Positions 26,901 through 38,900 of a stretch of DNA of 64,000 bases are shown here, piece after piece; the stretch's first letter is position 1; each line of letters opens with the position of its first letter. The notes under the pieces were generated by a model that made no database searches, was not told where the DNA came from, and saw only the letters and a list, made by a program, of their open reading frames with translations. Source of the DNA: Anniella stebbinsi (taxonomy: Eukaryota > Chordata > Lepidosauria > Squamata > Anniellidae); assembly GCA_029215795.1 (NCBI GenBank), contig JARDYH010000002.1:61791001-61855000 (forward strand), in the 5' to 3' direction. Made by a program: the position numbers and the translations under genes.

Positions 26901-29900
26901 GCGTTGTTGAGAGGAGGAGGAGGATTATGTGCACTGCCTTGGGTTTCCTGGAGGGAAAAGGTGGGATATAAACATAATAAATAAAATAAATGAACAAACA
27001 AAATTTGCCTAGGTCACCATGCAGTGCTCCTTCTGTACACTTAGTTTGGTGCAAAGGTTGTGATTAGACCTTGGGAGGGGGCAGGGATCATTCTGAAAAT
27101 GGCAGGATAATCCCTGCTCACCTCACTGCTACTTCTGCAGTTTCAAAGTAGTGAGGAAAGGAGCGAGGCTGATCACTTATCATACTCACCAGAGGGAACT
27201 ATTGTCCTTGTCACGTTGAATTGTTGAAGCTGAATGTACATAATAATGGTGGTGGTGATGATGATGATGCAGAACCTACAGTTACTTTCAGAAGTAAATT
27301 AGCAAAGGTGAGATGATTGATTTCCACAGTGTTTATATTCTGGTATGATATTGATCTTTTATCTCTTTGAGATCCCCTGTGACTTTCCAGTGTTAGTCAC
27401 CCTGTTAAACTCAGGATTAATTTTGGGGTAGGGTTTGAAATTACCTTAAGTACCCTAAATCTAAACTGTAGCCAAAATCACTCCACTGGCTGCCAATTAG
27501 TTTCCAGGTGAAGTACAAAGTGTTGGTCATTACCTCTAAAGCCCTACATGGTTTGGGTCCAGGTTACCTGTGGGATCACCTTCTCTCAAACAGTCCACCT
27601 CGCACACTCAAGCCCTCTGGGGAGAACTTACTTCAGTCAGCCAAAACTAGACTGACAATTGTTACCCAGAGGACCTTTTCTTCTGTTGCCCCCAGACTGT
27701 GGAATGGCCTGCTGGAGAAGATTCGTCAATTTAACACTCTCTCTGAGCTTAAGACAGCTGTAAAGACTAGTCTCTTCCAGCAGGCCTACCCAGATGAATT
27801 TTAAACCAAGAATTTGAAGATGTCTTGATTGCTGTTTTGTTATTGTATTGGTTTTATATGCTCTTTTAATTAATTTTATGTATTTTATTTATATTGTATT
27901 GTTGTACTAATGTTGTTTCCCGCCTCAATCCAAAGTGAGAGATGGGAAATAAATAAATAAATATGTTAGTAGTAGTAGTCGTAGTATATTCACTGTCAGA
28001 GGAAATCACCCCTTCCCAAAGTCTGAAGATCGTTAAACTTATTAGAAATGGGGAAATCTTCATTCTCCTGCATTTTGTCAGAGTTGTGGCATGGCTTGCT
28101 GTTGATCATGTGCTACATGCTATTATAAACTAGATTTGCTGTTGTGAGCTTCTAGTGAAAAGATGTAAAAATGTCCCACATTCAGTCTTTTCTTGTAATC
28201 AGGTGTCTTGGGTTAAAAAAAAGGCCCTCCTAAATATATGACAATTTTTTACCTTCATGCTGTCCACAGATGTATTCCCTGAAATGAAAATATCAGATTC
28301 TGAACATGACTGGATTATTTTAAATGTGAATGTGACTGGTTATTATAGAATTAATTATGACCAAATGTATTGGAGGAGATTGGCCAAAGTGCTTGAAAGT
28401 GACCCAAAGGTAAGGTGATATCTGTGATTATTATACAATGATGTGGTCCTACAAGACAGCAAGGGAGTTTGCACATCATGCTAAGGCATGCTGGGAATAA
28501 GCCACCATGGCTTGCTTGTTCCCTTGGTAACCCGACAGACAATTGGGCTTGCTATGGCTTGTTTCCCATCTCAGTTCTCCCACCTAGCAGCAGTCATTCA
28601 CCCCTGTGCATTTGCACAGTAATGAAAATGAAAATGTAAAAGTTGCAAACACATTTGAGATACCCTCCAGTGTTCTTTCTTTGGGCAGGGCACTGAGAAG
28701 AGATAAGGGAGGATGGTGACAGCTCTAGCAAGATCACTAGCGAGCAAAGAGCCATGGGGTTTCCCCCCTCCCCCACTCTTGCTAGACAGCTCTGCAGCTG
28801 TTCCTGATAAGACATTATGAAGTTGCCCTGCCAGGCTCTGATCACATAACAAGCCACCATGAGTATTATGACAAAATGATACTTTAATTTGTTGTGTGTA
28901 TATATATATTTGAGTGCTTGGTTGTGAGTTTGATTTGCTTTAACAAATCCTTTCCATTACAGGCAATGATAATTAGGTGGGAGGGAGGAGATAGAAAGTT
29001 GAGCTGTGTGAATGGTGTCTTCTGATTTGCTGTTTCATTTTCAGTTGAGAGTGTGAGAGAGTATAACTGTCACTGGGCTTTCTTTGTGAGGTAGATAAGA
29101 CCTGACTTTCAGAGGGGTAGGATTCGGGAATCTGGGCTATAGATTTTAACACCATGCAACTTAAGTTGTAGTAAAACATCCTTATTCTTGTAAATAAAGT
29201 TTTCAATATTGTTTTTTATTATTTTAAAACCACGCCTTTTTCAGTCTTACCAAAGGTTGCCAAAGGTTTGTGATATACACAGACAAACACACATAAAAAG
29301 GTTTAAAGTTCCCTCTTAAAAGGAAGAGGGTGGTGGCAGCAAAACAGAGGTTGTTGATAGCATCACAGAGGGTGGTGACGCCACAAGTATCAACAGACCT
29401 AAAACAAACAAAGGGTTCTCATGGTGGGTTCATGAAAAATAAGGTGACATAGAGATTTGGGGTGGGGGTGGGAATGTTTGTTCAAGAATGACAATATCCT
29501 AGTTCCAAATGAGGAACCTCTCATATATCTTTTTTTTTTTACATTTATTTTGAAGAATTATAATTATAATTTAAGTATGCATGCATGTTACTTCAAGTGC
29601 GAGGTACTAATTCCCCTCTATTGGCACGGGTTTGGCCTCATCTTGAGTATTGCGTCCAGTTCTGGGCATCACACTTCAAGAAGAATGTAGACAAACTGGA
29701 AGGGGTTCAGAGGAGGGCAACAAGGATGATCAGGGGTCTCGAAGCAAAACCGTATGAGGAGAGACTGAAAGAACTGGGCATGTTTAGCCTTGAGAAGAGA
29801 AGACTGAGGGTAGACATGAGAGCACTTTTTCAAATACTTGAAAGGTTGTCTCACAGAAGATACCAGGATCTCTTCTTGATCCTCCCAGAGTGCAGGACAC

Positions 29901-32900
29901 GAAATAATGGGTTCAAGTGACAGCAAGCCAGATTCCGGCTGGACATCAGGAAAAACTTCCAGATTGTTAGAGCAGTATGACAATGGAACCAATTACCTAG
30001 GGAAGTCGTGGGCTCTCCCACACTAGAGGCATTCAAGATGCAGCAGGACAGCCATCTGTCAGGTATACTTTAAGGTGGATTCCTACATTGAGCAAGGGGT
30101 TGGACTCAATGGCCTTATAGGCCCCTTCCAACTCTACCATTCTATGATTCTAAGTATTGTGGCTACTTGTGAATATCTTAAAACACAATAGTAATTTTGC
30201 CTCAAAATGAGCTGTTTAGAACAATTAAACACATGCATCCTCTTTGCAGGTGATTCCTGTTATCAACAGGTTACACTTGATGTCAGAAGCCTTCCGACTG
30301 AGACGGTAAGCATATTTATTATAGATAACTTTTGCTAGATGAGCTCGACATTATTTCTACATCTGTCTTTTCCTTAAAAATACTGACATGCTTTTCTCCA
30401 CATCTTCTCTTTTCTCCACATCACCATCTTTGCTTTGGGGGTGCAGAATGGCACTCTGCATCACATTCTCTGGATCATTTGACTGATTAGATTAACCCAG
30501 ATCTGCTAAGAGAGAAGTGGGTATGGATTTGACAGCAAGTTGGATCTTATATGTTGCTGCTGTTATTCCCACAACAGTTTGGAATAGCTTTACCAGCAAC
30601 CACAATGCAAGATCCTCTCCATTCTTCCAACCCCTTGGCTTACGCTCTGAGCCAGTGTAAATGCATGAACACATGAGGGTAGGCTGACCAGATAAAATCC
30701 AGGTCAGGGCTCATATAACTTTAACAGTTGTAGAGAAAAGAGAATTTCAGTCAGTGTCATTTGTATGCAATTAGTTCCTGGTGAAATTCCCTCTTCATCA
30801 CAACAGTTAAAGTTGCAGGGGCCCTGCCTTCTTTTGTATATGGTCACTCTAGTATAGTGCCTGCAACTTTAACTGGTGTGATGAAGAGGGAATATCACCA
30901 GGAACTAATTGCATACAAATGACCCTGGCTGAAACTCCCTTTTCTCTACAACTGTTAAAGTTACATGAGCCCTGACCTGGATTTTATCTGGTCAGCCTAC
31001 ATGAGGGTGCCTAGTACAAGGCATTAGCGTTCACATAATGATAACATTGATGCAGTGTTGCAGTGCATTAGAGGAAGAATTAGCTGAAATTTTCATGGGA
31101 AATATTTTTCTGCCAGAAACAGCTTTATTCCAAATAAAAGAAATCATAAAATATTATAATCTCAAATTTGGGTTTGGTATGGACTAACAGTGCTTTAATT
31201 GTCTAGCTTCCTTGCCCTGTTTTGGTTTCTTCTCCAGCTGTTCAACATTGGAAAATACAGCAGTGTACACTAAAACACCGTTCTCAAGAAAGATATTGGG
31301 TTTGTTTCAGAGCTACTCATGCTTAAAGGTAGATCTATTGAAATCGACGGAACAAGTTAGTCATGACTAGACTAAGTATTGTTGATTTCAATGGGCCTAC
31401 CCTAAGTGTCACTAAATCTGGATGCAGCATATGGTAGTCCTAAACTATTTACTCAGAAGTAAGTCCCTCTGAGTTCAACAGGACTGTCTAGGCACAGTGT
31501 GCAGGATTGTAGTTGGGCAGTACAATTTTATTCATCCTCACTCAGAAGTCAATCCCATTCAGTTCAGTGGAGCTGACTGCCTAGTAAGTGTGTTTAGGAT
31601 TTTGGCCTGAGTCATGCAGGTACTTGTCATTGCTTGAGTTGTTCTGTTAGAAATCTTTGATCCTGCACTCCAAAAATGTGCTTTCTGCTCTGCCTCTAGC
31701 CTCTTCCTTGCTCCTGCCCTCTCTGCTATGGTTTTGAGCGCAGTCCACCTAGCCTGCCTTCTTCAGCCTCCACCTGTTTCCTGACCCCTGCTTCCAACTC
31801 AATTCCCTCCTTCTCTAAATTGCCTGCCTGGAATGTCACCATTCAGTGGCCATTGAACTGTGAGTATATCTTGATGTCTGCTGCAGCCAATTCTGATAGA
31901 ACCTCCATTTGGCTGCTCATCACATCCAAACAAATTAATGGTGGCATGGCAACCACGTTAAAGCTAAACTTTGTTCTCCTCCTGAGGGTTAAAAATCCCC
32001 ATCCTTTTTCTAGGCTGTCTTGACAGAGACTGCTATGATATAGACTGCTGAATTTTCAGAAAGGGGGACAGAAAAATGGTTGAAAAGTTTAATGCCTTCT
32101 CAACAAAAAAGGCAAATTATAAATTCAACTTGTACCAAATGAGTTTTCTTAATTTCATGCTGCGGATCTTATTTATGTGTCCTTCTATACATATTTTTCC
32201 TTCTTATCAATGCTGGCAAACTCCAGATATTGCTTGTGTATGTTTGTTGGGTGCATTGCTCATAATTTGTAAATGGAGACATTTGAGCATGTAAATGTGA
32301 GAGGGAAGCCTTCCATTCAGTTAGCAGAATATTAGTTTGTGAGCTTGGCTTAATAATATTTCAGGAGCTGGTCATTTTCTTGTCTACTGTTATGATCTAA
32401 TAATGGCCATATTTTTCTTTCTTTCCTCCATAAGTATGCCCATTTATATACATCTGTCTGTCTATCCATTATCTGCTAGAATATGTTTATGCATGTTTTC
32501 TTTTAAACAGGTCAAATTACACTGAGTATGGTACTCCACTGTATTTAACTAAGTACCTTGAAAAAGAAGATGATATCGTAGTGTGGGCAGAAGCACTGTA
32601 TCGTCTAGACGTTGACAACTGGGAGCTTATTCTGAGTGATTATGAGTTATATCCAGTTTTAAAGGTAACTCTGTCCTGAAATTTAGACTACTTAAGTGTG
32701 AGCATGAAAGAGAGATGAGCTCTGGTGCTGTAAATATTCCTGTTTCTTTTTTAAAAAAACATTTTTCTGTATTTATTAAAATATTTTTTTATTTTGTAAT
32801 CTATCCACAATGCTCAATGACGTTTCGGAAATATATCCTTCATCTGGAGCTGATATAGGTCTTTTCTGTTACAGAAAAATACCTATATCAGCTCCTGATG

Positions 32901-35900
32901 AAGGATATATTTCCGAAACGTCATTGAGCATTGTGAATAGATTACAAAATAAAAAAATATCTTAATAAATACAGAAAATTGTTTTTTAAAGAAACAGGAA
33001 TATTTACAGCACCAGAGCTCATCTCTCTTTCGTGCCTATGCAAATTTGTGCTTTTCCCCCTTTTTTCTCGTGTTTATTTAAGTGACAAGCTTTGGACAAG
33101 TTCTGATGATATATGTGTTTGAGTTTTGAAAATGCACATAGAAAGCGTTGCATATACCTTCGTGTAAACACACTTACAAAGTAGATTTTGTGGAAGTATT
33201 GAAGGATGCCTGTGTGACGACCTCCCTTTGGTCTCCTTTATTTCTTTCTATAATAAAAGGATCCCAACCGTGGACCAAGTCATGATAATGCTGTTCACTG
33301 ATTCTGTGACTCACGGACCCTTTTTGGCCTCACAGCAACCAGCCAAGCACTATCTATTCACCATTTTCCTTTGCCACTGCCACCATATAACACTGTACCT
33401 TACCTGAGGTACTTTTAGAATCCAATCCAGTTTATGAAACAAAATAACTTTTATTTAACAATGAGTAAGTTCATGCAGTTTATAAACCTTGTAGTTTCAT
33501 TTGTAGCAATACTTGTATTAATGGAGGAAGTGGGGTAGGTCAGTTGTTCATTGGTGCCTCCAAGCTATCAAATGAGTGTATGAAAGCCTGGGTGTTGAAT
33601 CTGTGCTCAGGCTTCAGTGAGTAATGTTGGGATCAAAGGAAGCCAAATGTATTCTCCTCAGGCCTGATGAAGGAGAAAGGGGGGGGGGGGCGGTAAACCA
33701 AGGCAGTCTCAGCCACCATGTTGTTATCAGGATACAGTCCGCAATGTCCATTCCTATTTTCGTCTGGACTCTTGTGAGCAGGGGCAGGGAAGGGAGCAGG
33801 TAAACCAATGGCCCATCCATCTGAACATGGAAGCGTCTACCAAAGGCCCTGCACCTATTCATGCTCTGCTGGAAAAATCCTGTCAGTGGCTGTGTTTGGA
33901 TGACATTTTAATCCATAATGAGTTAAGCAGATACTTATGGCAGCTTATTTTGAAAATAAACTACTGTTATCCTCCACACGATCAGACAAATAAGCTACTG
34001 TATCCACTTTGCACAGAAAAGGCCCAAGGAGTGCCCACCTTAGGTGGAATTTTGCCACCACAGCAGACACATTCACAAAAGGGTCCCAGAGGGCCAAATG
34101 CCCTGAAGCAATAAGGCAATCTCAGCGACCACAGACAAAAAAACAAACAAATGAAAACAAAACTAGACAGAGAAAAAGAACAGAAGGGAAGAAGAGAATG
34201 AACAAAACTGCAATTTTCACAAAGTAGTGGGAGGATTCCCACCAAAAGTAGCTCAGCTACAGAAGTTTCCCAAATAGGGTTCTGTGCAGGTGAAAAGCCG
34301 ATATGTGTGATGCATAGAGACCACAAAGAAGAATACATGTATACATACAGTGCTTTAAAGAGTAAGTAAACACTTCCTATGCAAAACTTGTAGCAACTTT
34401 AAGTTTCTGTGTTAGTGTGAATGCTCTTGGATGAAATAAAATTTGTGCTCAGAAAGGTAAGTCTAAAAGAAAAGCCTAGAACAAAACATTGCTTTAGTGC
34501 AGTATATGATTGATTGTTTTGTAGTAATATTTTAGTAAAATCTCTATGCCACTATGCAGGGATGTCAGGTGTCTAAAGCTAAAGTGCTAAATTCATTGAA
34601 AAAGAATTGTGGAGCATTTTCTGGGATTTGCATTTTAAATTCCTTTTCCCTTCCTCCCTAGAATCCGAAATGTCTGAATCTTAATGCAAGTCTTCAAATT
34701 AATTTTAGCATTTGGAAGAAGATTAAATAGGGATTGAATAATTAGAGTATTTGAGGAATTGGAAGCAGTTGCTTGTATTAGAGGAATAGAAGAAAAGTAG
34801 AGTTCCTCTAAATTAAAAATAATTTAATGTCTCCCTTTTCTACAAAGGAATATTTCTTACCACGAATTTTGCCAATATATCATCGTTCTGCATATCTCCA
34901 TCAGAGTCTCGACTCATTGGTGTATAGCTATTCTACTAGGTAAGTCCTCATATATTTTTAAAAGATACTATCACCCTAGTTTTTAAACACAGAACATGAA
35001 AATAAGCCCCACCTATATCAGTGAGGCTTACTTCCAAGAATATGTTCACTGGAACAGTATATTTGGGTGCTTCCATATAAAGTGGATCGCTGTGCTTCCT
35101 TCACCTCTTTTTGTGAGATATCTACACAGCATAGACCCTGTTCAGATAACACACTAAACCACAGTAGTTAAGCATTTTGAGCTAAACATTATGACTTACC
35201 ATGTTGTGTGAACCATTCCTAACCATGGTGCCTACATAACCATGGTTTAAACACGCTTACTAACCATTTGCTGCAAAAGGGTTAGCTGCCTAACCATGGC
35301 TTGGCATGTTGTTGGAACGAGTTCCCTATATTTTTTTAGACCTCAACCCCCCAAATCTAATTTTAAAAAAAGAATGCTACAGCAGTGCAATCTCTTTAGG
35401 TGTAGATTATTTTAGTTCTGCACTGTAAATTGGATGCATGCAGTGGAATTTCAGGGATTGAAATCTACCACCATGCCTCTTAACCATACACACCACTACA
35501 ATTTGCATTCTTGTTATTCATATGTATCTGAATGACATATATTAGGAACTTTAACAAGAAGTCACAGTGCACTTCAACAGGAAATGGAACACCCAGGTGG
35601 GGGAAAGAAGACAATTAGTAAAAGATTAGTGTACTCAAATATATGGCTTCTTACAAAAAGGGACAGAATAACTAGATGAACAACATTCAAATGAGAATGG
35701 CAATTATTTGATTGAATCTGGAGAGAGAGGGATGGGGGGTGATGGTAGGAGATGCGGAATATGGAACAATTTGTGAGGGATATAGGAAGGTGGATGAGGG
35801 GAATCTTAATACCTGAGAAGGGAATGGGAGGGTGGCAGGAGTAGATAGACATGCAAGGAACTTAATTTTTTGGGAGATGAGACCAGGATGTAAGTAACTT

Positions 35901-38900
35901 GGCTAGAGGAACTACAGGCAGCTACCTGAGATTTAGAGAGGCAAGAGACAGACGTTAGGAAAAGAAATGGGGTTGATATTTCCAATTCTGAACAAAGTAG
36001 ATAGAAAGGGGCTCTTCCTCAGGGGTCTGCTGTGATCCGATAGTTTGTCTTTGGGAACAGCCCAATAGAGTTGCATGCTGTCATACCCCTCTCCTAAGGA
36101 TCGCTTCCCTGAGGCTATGGGTACGTTTGTGGTGTATAAGAGGGGGCTTATCCTTTCTGTTTAAACCTTGCCCCTTATACACTTGCAAGCCCAGATCAAG
36201 GAAATGCCGCCTTTCTTACCAGACTTTGACCAGTCTCAATACCGCTGCCGCCATATATTCCCAGTACTATACCTGTCGTCTCACTTTGACTATCTTGAAT
36301 GATAGATTCTACACTGAATGTTGATGAACAAAATAAATGATTGTTTATTAACAGCACTTTACAACAATAGATAAGATGTATTTGTGTGTGTTCAATAAAG
36401 CATTTCTTCTTCATGGTCTCTGTGCATCATACATATGGGCTCTGTTTCGGGAATATTCTTTAGCTGAGAAAAATGTTTTAGGCAGGAACCCCTCCCCCAC
36501 CATCTCAGTGCACACACTACTGCGTGTTCCTGCCTTTCCCCTCAGTTCCTTTACGACTGCCATAACTGGTGAATCGTAGGGAAATTGTTCTTCTGCCGTC
36601 TGAGACTTTTTTCTCTCGCCGCCTAGTTGAGTGCATATTTTCTTCATTTTTTTGATACTTTTCCTATTTTTATTATCATTTCTTTAAAAAAAATTTTTTT
36701 CCTTTCGTTCCTTTTCTGCACTCTCTTCTTTTTGTTGCATGGACCTGAAGGCGCCATTTCTTAAGTGTGTCCGCTGCGGCAGCAAATTACCTGCTGCGGA
36801 CGGCCACTCTTTATGTCTCCTTTGTTTGGTTGAGTCAATCCAATTAATCAATAGCTTTATTATCGGTCAACAGACCATATCACAGATTAAAATGTACAAT
36901 TTTATCAAAATTCACAGGACAGTATATAGAAATATCCTCATACAGCCATTTGAGTTCTATAACGAGTGGCAAGATATACAAACTTTTGAGACTTGGGTGG
37001 TAACAAACTTATCCTTACCCTGTTGAAAGATAGTAGACAGGGATTCTTCAGAGCAACCAGGAAAATCTTGAATAATTGGTCGTAACAGATCATTCCTAAT
37101 CCCATTATAGAAGTTACAACTGAGGAGCACATGTACGATCGTCTCAGTCTCGGAATTATTACATGGACAGAGTCTATTTTCCACTGGTATTTTTTTATAT
37201 CTCCCTGGCCAGGGTAAATGCTTTCCTATATTTTGGGACAAAGAGCCACTCTAGATATGCCATTTCGCCTCTGTCTGTATAGTCCTGTAAGCCCAACGCC
37301 GCCGGGGAACAAGGACCTCTTGCAGCTGCCCGCATCTCCTGGAGATCAATATCAGCCAGTCTCTGTTTGATAGTTTGACACTACCCGAATCTAGCAAGAG
37401 TAAGTGAGGGGGATATAACCCCAGCATGATAACCTTCCTCACTATCGCTTTGGTCCAGGGAGATTCGAAGGAGTCTAACAGGACCTGGGAAACTAGGGAG
37501 TTATGGGTCAAGGCATGATATTGACGGAACCAGAATTGCAGGGTTAGGCTCCAAGCTACACTTTTCAGAGATCTTAAACCAACCTCCAAATTTACTACTG
37601 AACCAGGCACACATCTTGGAGCACCCAGTATTAATCTCAGAAATAAGGACTGGACCCCCTCAAAAGCAACCTTAGAGAGTGGGAACCAGACTGGGGCCCC
37701 GAACAGAGGTTGAGTCGCATCCCGTTCAGGCTTGCCCATACTGCCAATCTTTCTCCAAACAGACAAGGAGGCATAGATTGGTTTGTCTCAGGGCCGAACT
37801 TTGGAAAAAGACTCTTCAGGCATTGACTAAGCCAGTCTCAAAGCCACCCACTATCTAAACGTCCGGTGATGGCTACTGTGATGATGGCTTCGCAGCCACC
37901 TTCGTCCCCTGTCTGGCCTACAACTTCAGTGGATCTGCCTACTCTGGGCCGCTCCATAGCAGTATCAACCGTGAAGAAATTGGCCAAAAAAGCAAAGAAG
38001 ACCAAACCTCCTACTGAACCGAATGCAAAAAAGAAGAAAAGGAAAGCCCACCCATCGGGGATATCGTCACACCGACCAGTGTTGGCACTCCCACCACAGC
38101 TGGTGTTGGAGACATTTGCCTTGATGGATACATGAGCCATTGAAGTGCTCTCGACAACCTTGGAAGGGGAAATTCAGGATCATTCACCCCCCTGGGCAAC
38201 ATGCCCCCCCGCCATCAGATTGACCCTGAGAACCTGTAGATACCAAGTATGCATGTCGAACACCAGTCAACAGTTAGCATGCCTTTCCGCAGCTGTGCCC
38301 ACCCGACCTGAGCTTATCGCACCGAGAGCCAAGGGAAGCAGAACCTCGACAGCGCTCTCCAGATCACAGATCAAGATATTCCCACCTGAACAGGGACTAC
38401 CGTTGTCCATCCCCCAACATGAGGCATGACAATTGTGATCTTTAGTATCGCCGTTCCTACAGGGACCATTCTAGATCCCTTAGGAGAGATTGGGAACAAT
38501 GTTCAGAGTGGTCCTATCTGCCATTGGATTGGTATCGCTATGACCCCTGGCACCCTTGTGAGACAGGACGCGTACTACGACAGGTCCAGATATGTGCCCC
38601 TACCTCAATACCATCTCCCATCATCAGGGTCTCCACATCGACGAGCCCCATGCCCACCTGAATGGTCCAGGTTGCCACCGTCTGTACCACCTCATCCATC
38701 GCAGACCGCAACCCAACAAGGACATCAGGGGGAAAGGCCACAACCTCCAACACCAAGCGTGGATAGGACCCCTTCTGCAGACCCGATGGCACTGCCCCCA
38801 TCCTCTCCATCATTGTAGGGTGGATATGAAAAAGATTCCTCATCCATACCAACAGTCCATCTTTCCCTGCCGCCCCGGCCAATGTAGTGGCTCCACAAGA

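Noticed and set aside
27508..27804. 98-codon intact frame as a host gene
   Set aside because: It is the C-terminus of an L2-type LINE, 5'-truncated and followed by a LINE 3' UTR.
33655..33680. CTGATGAAGGAG as a third hammerhead
   Set aside because: No GAAAC follows at the right distance; it lies in DIRS copy E coding remnant.
37838..38140. Minus-strand open frame with hydrophobic stretch
   Set aside because: Shadow of the DIRS copy B gag region; the plus-strand reading aligns to the other DIRS copies.
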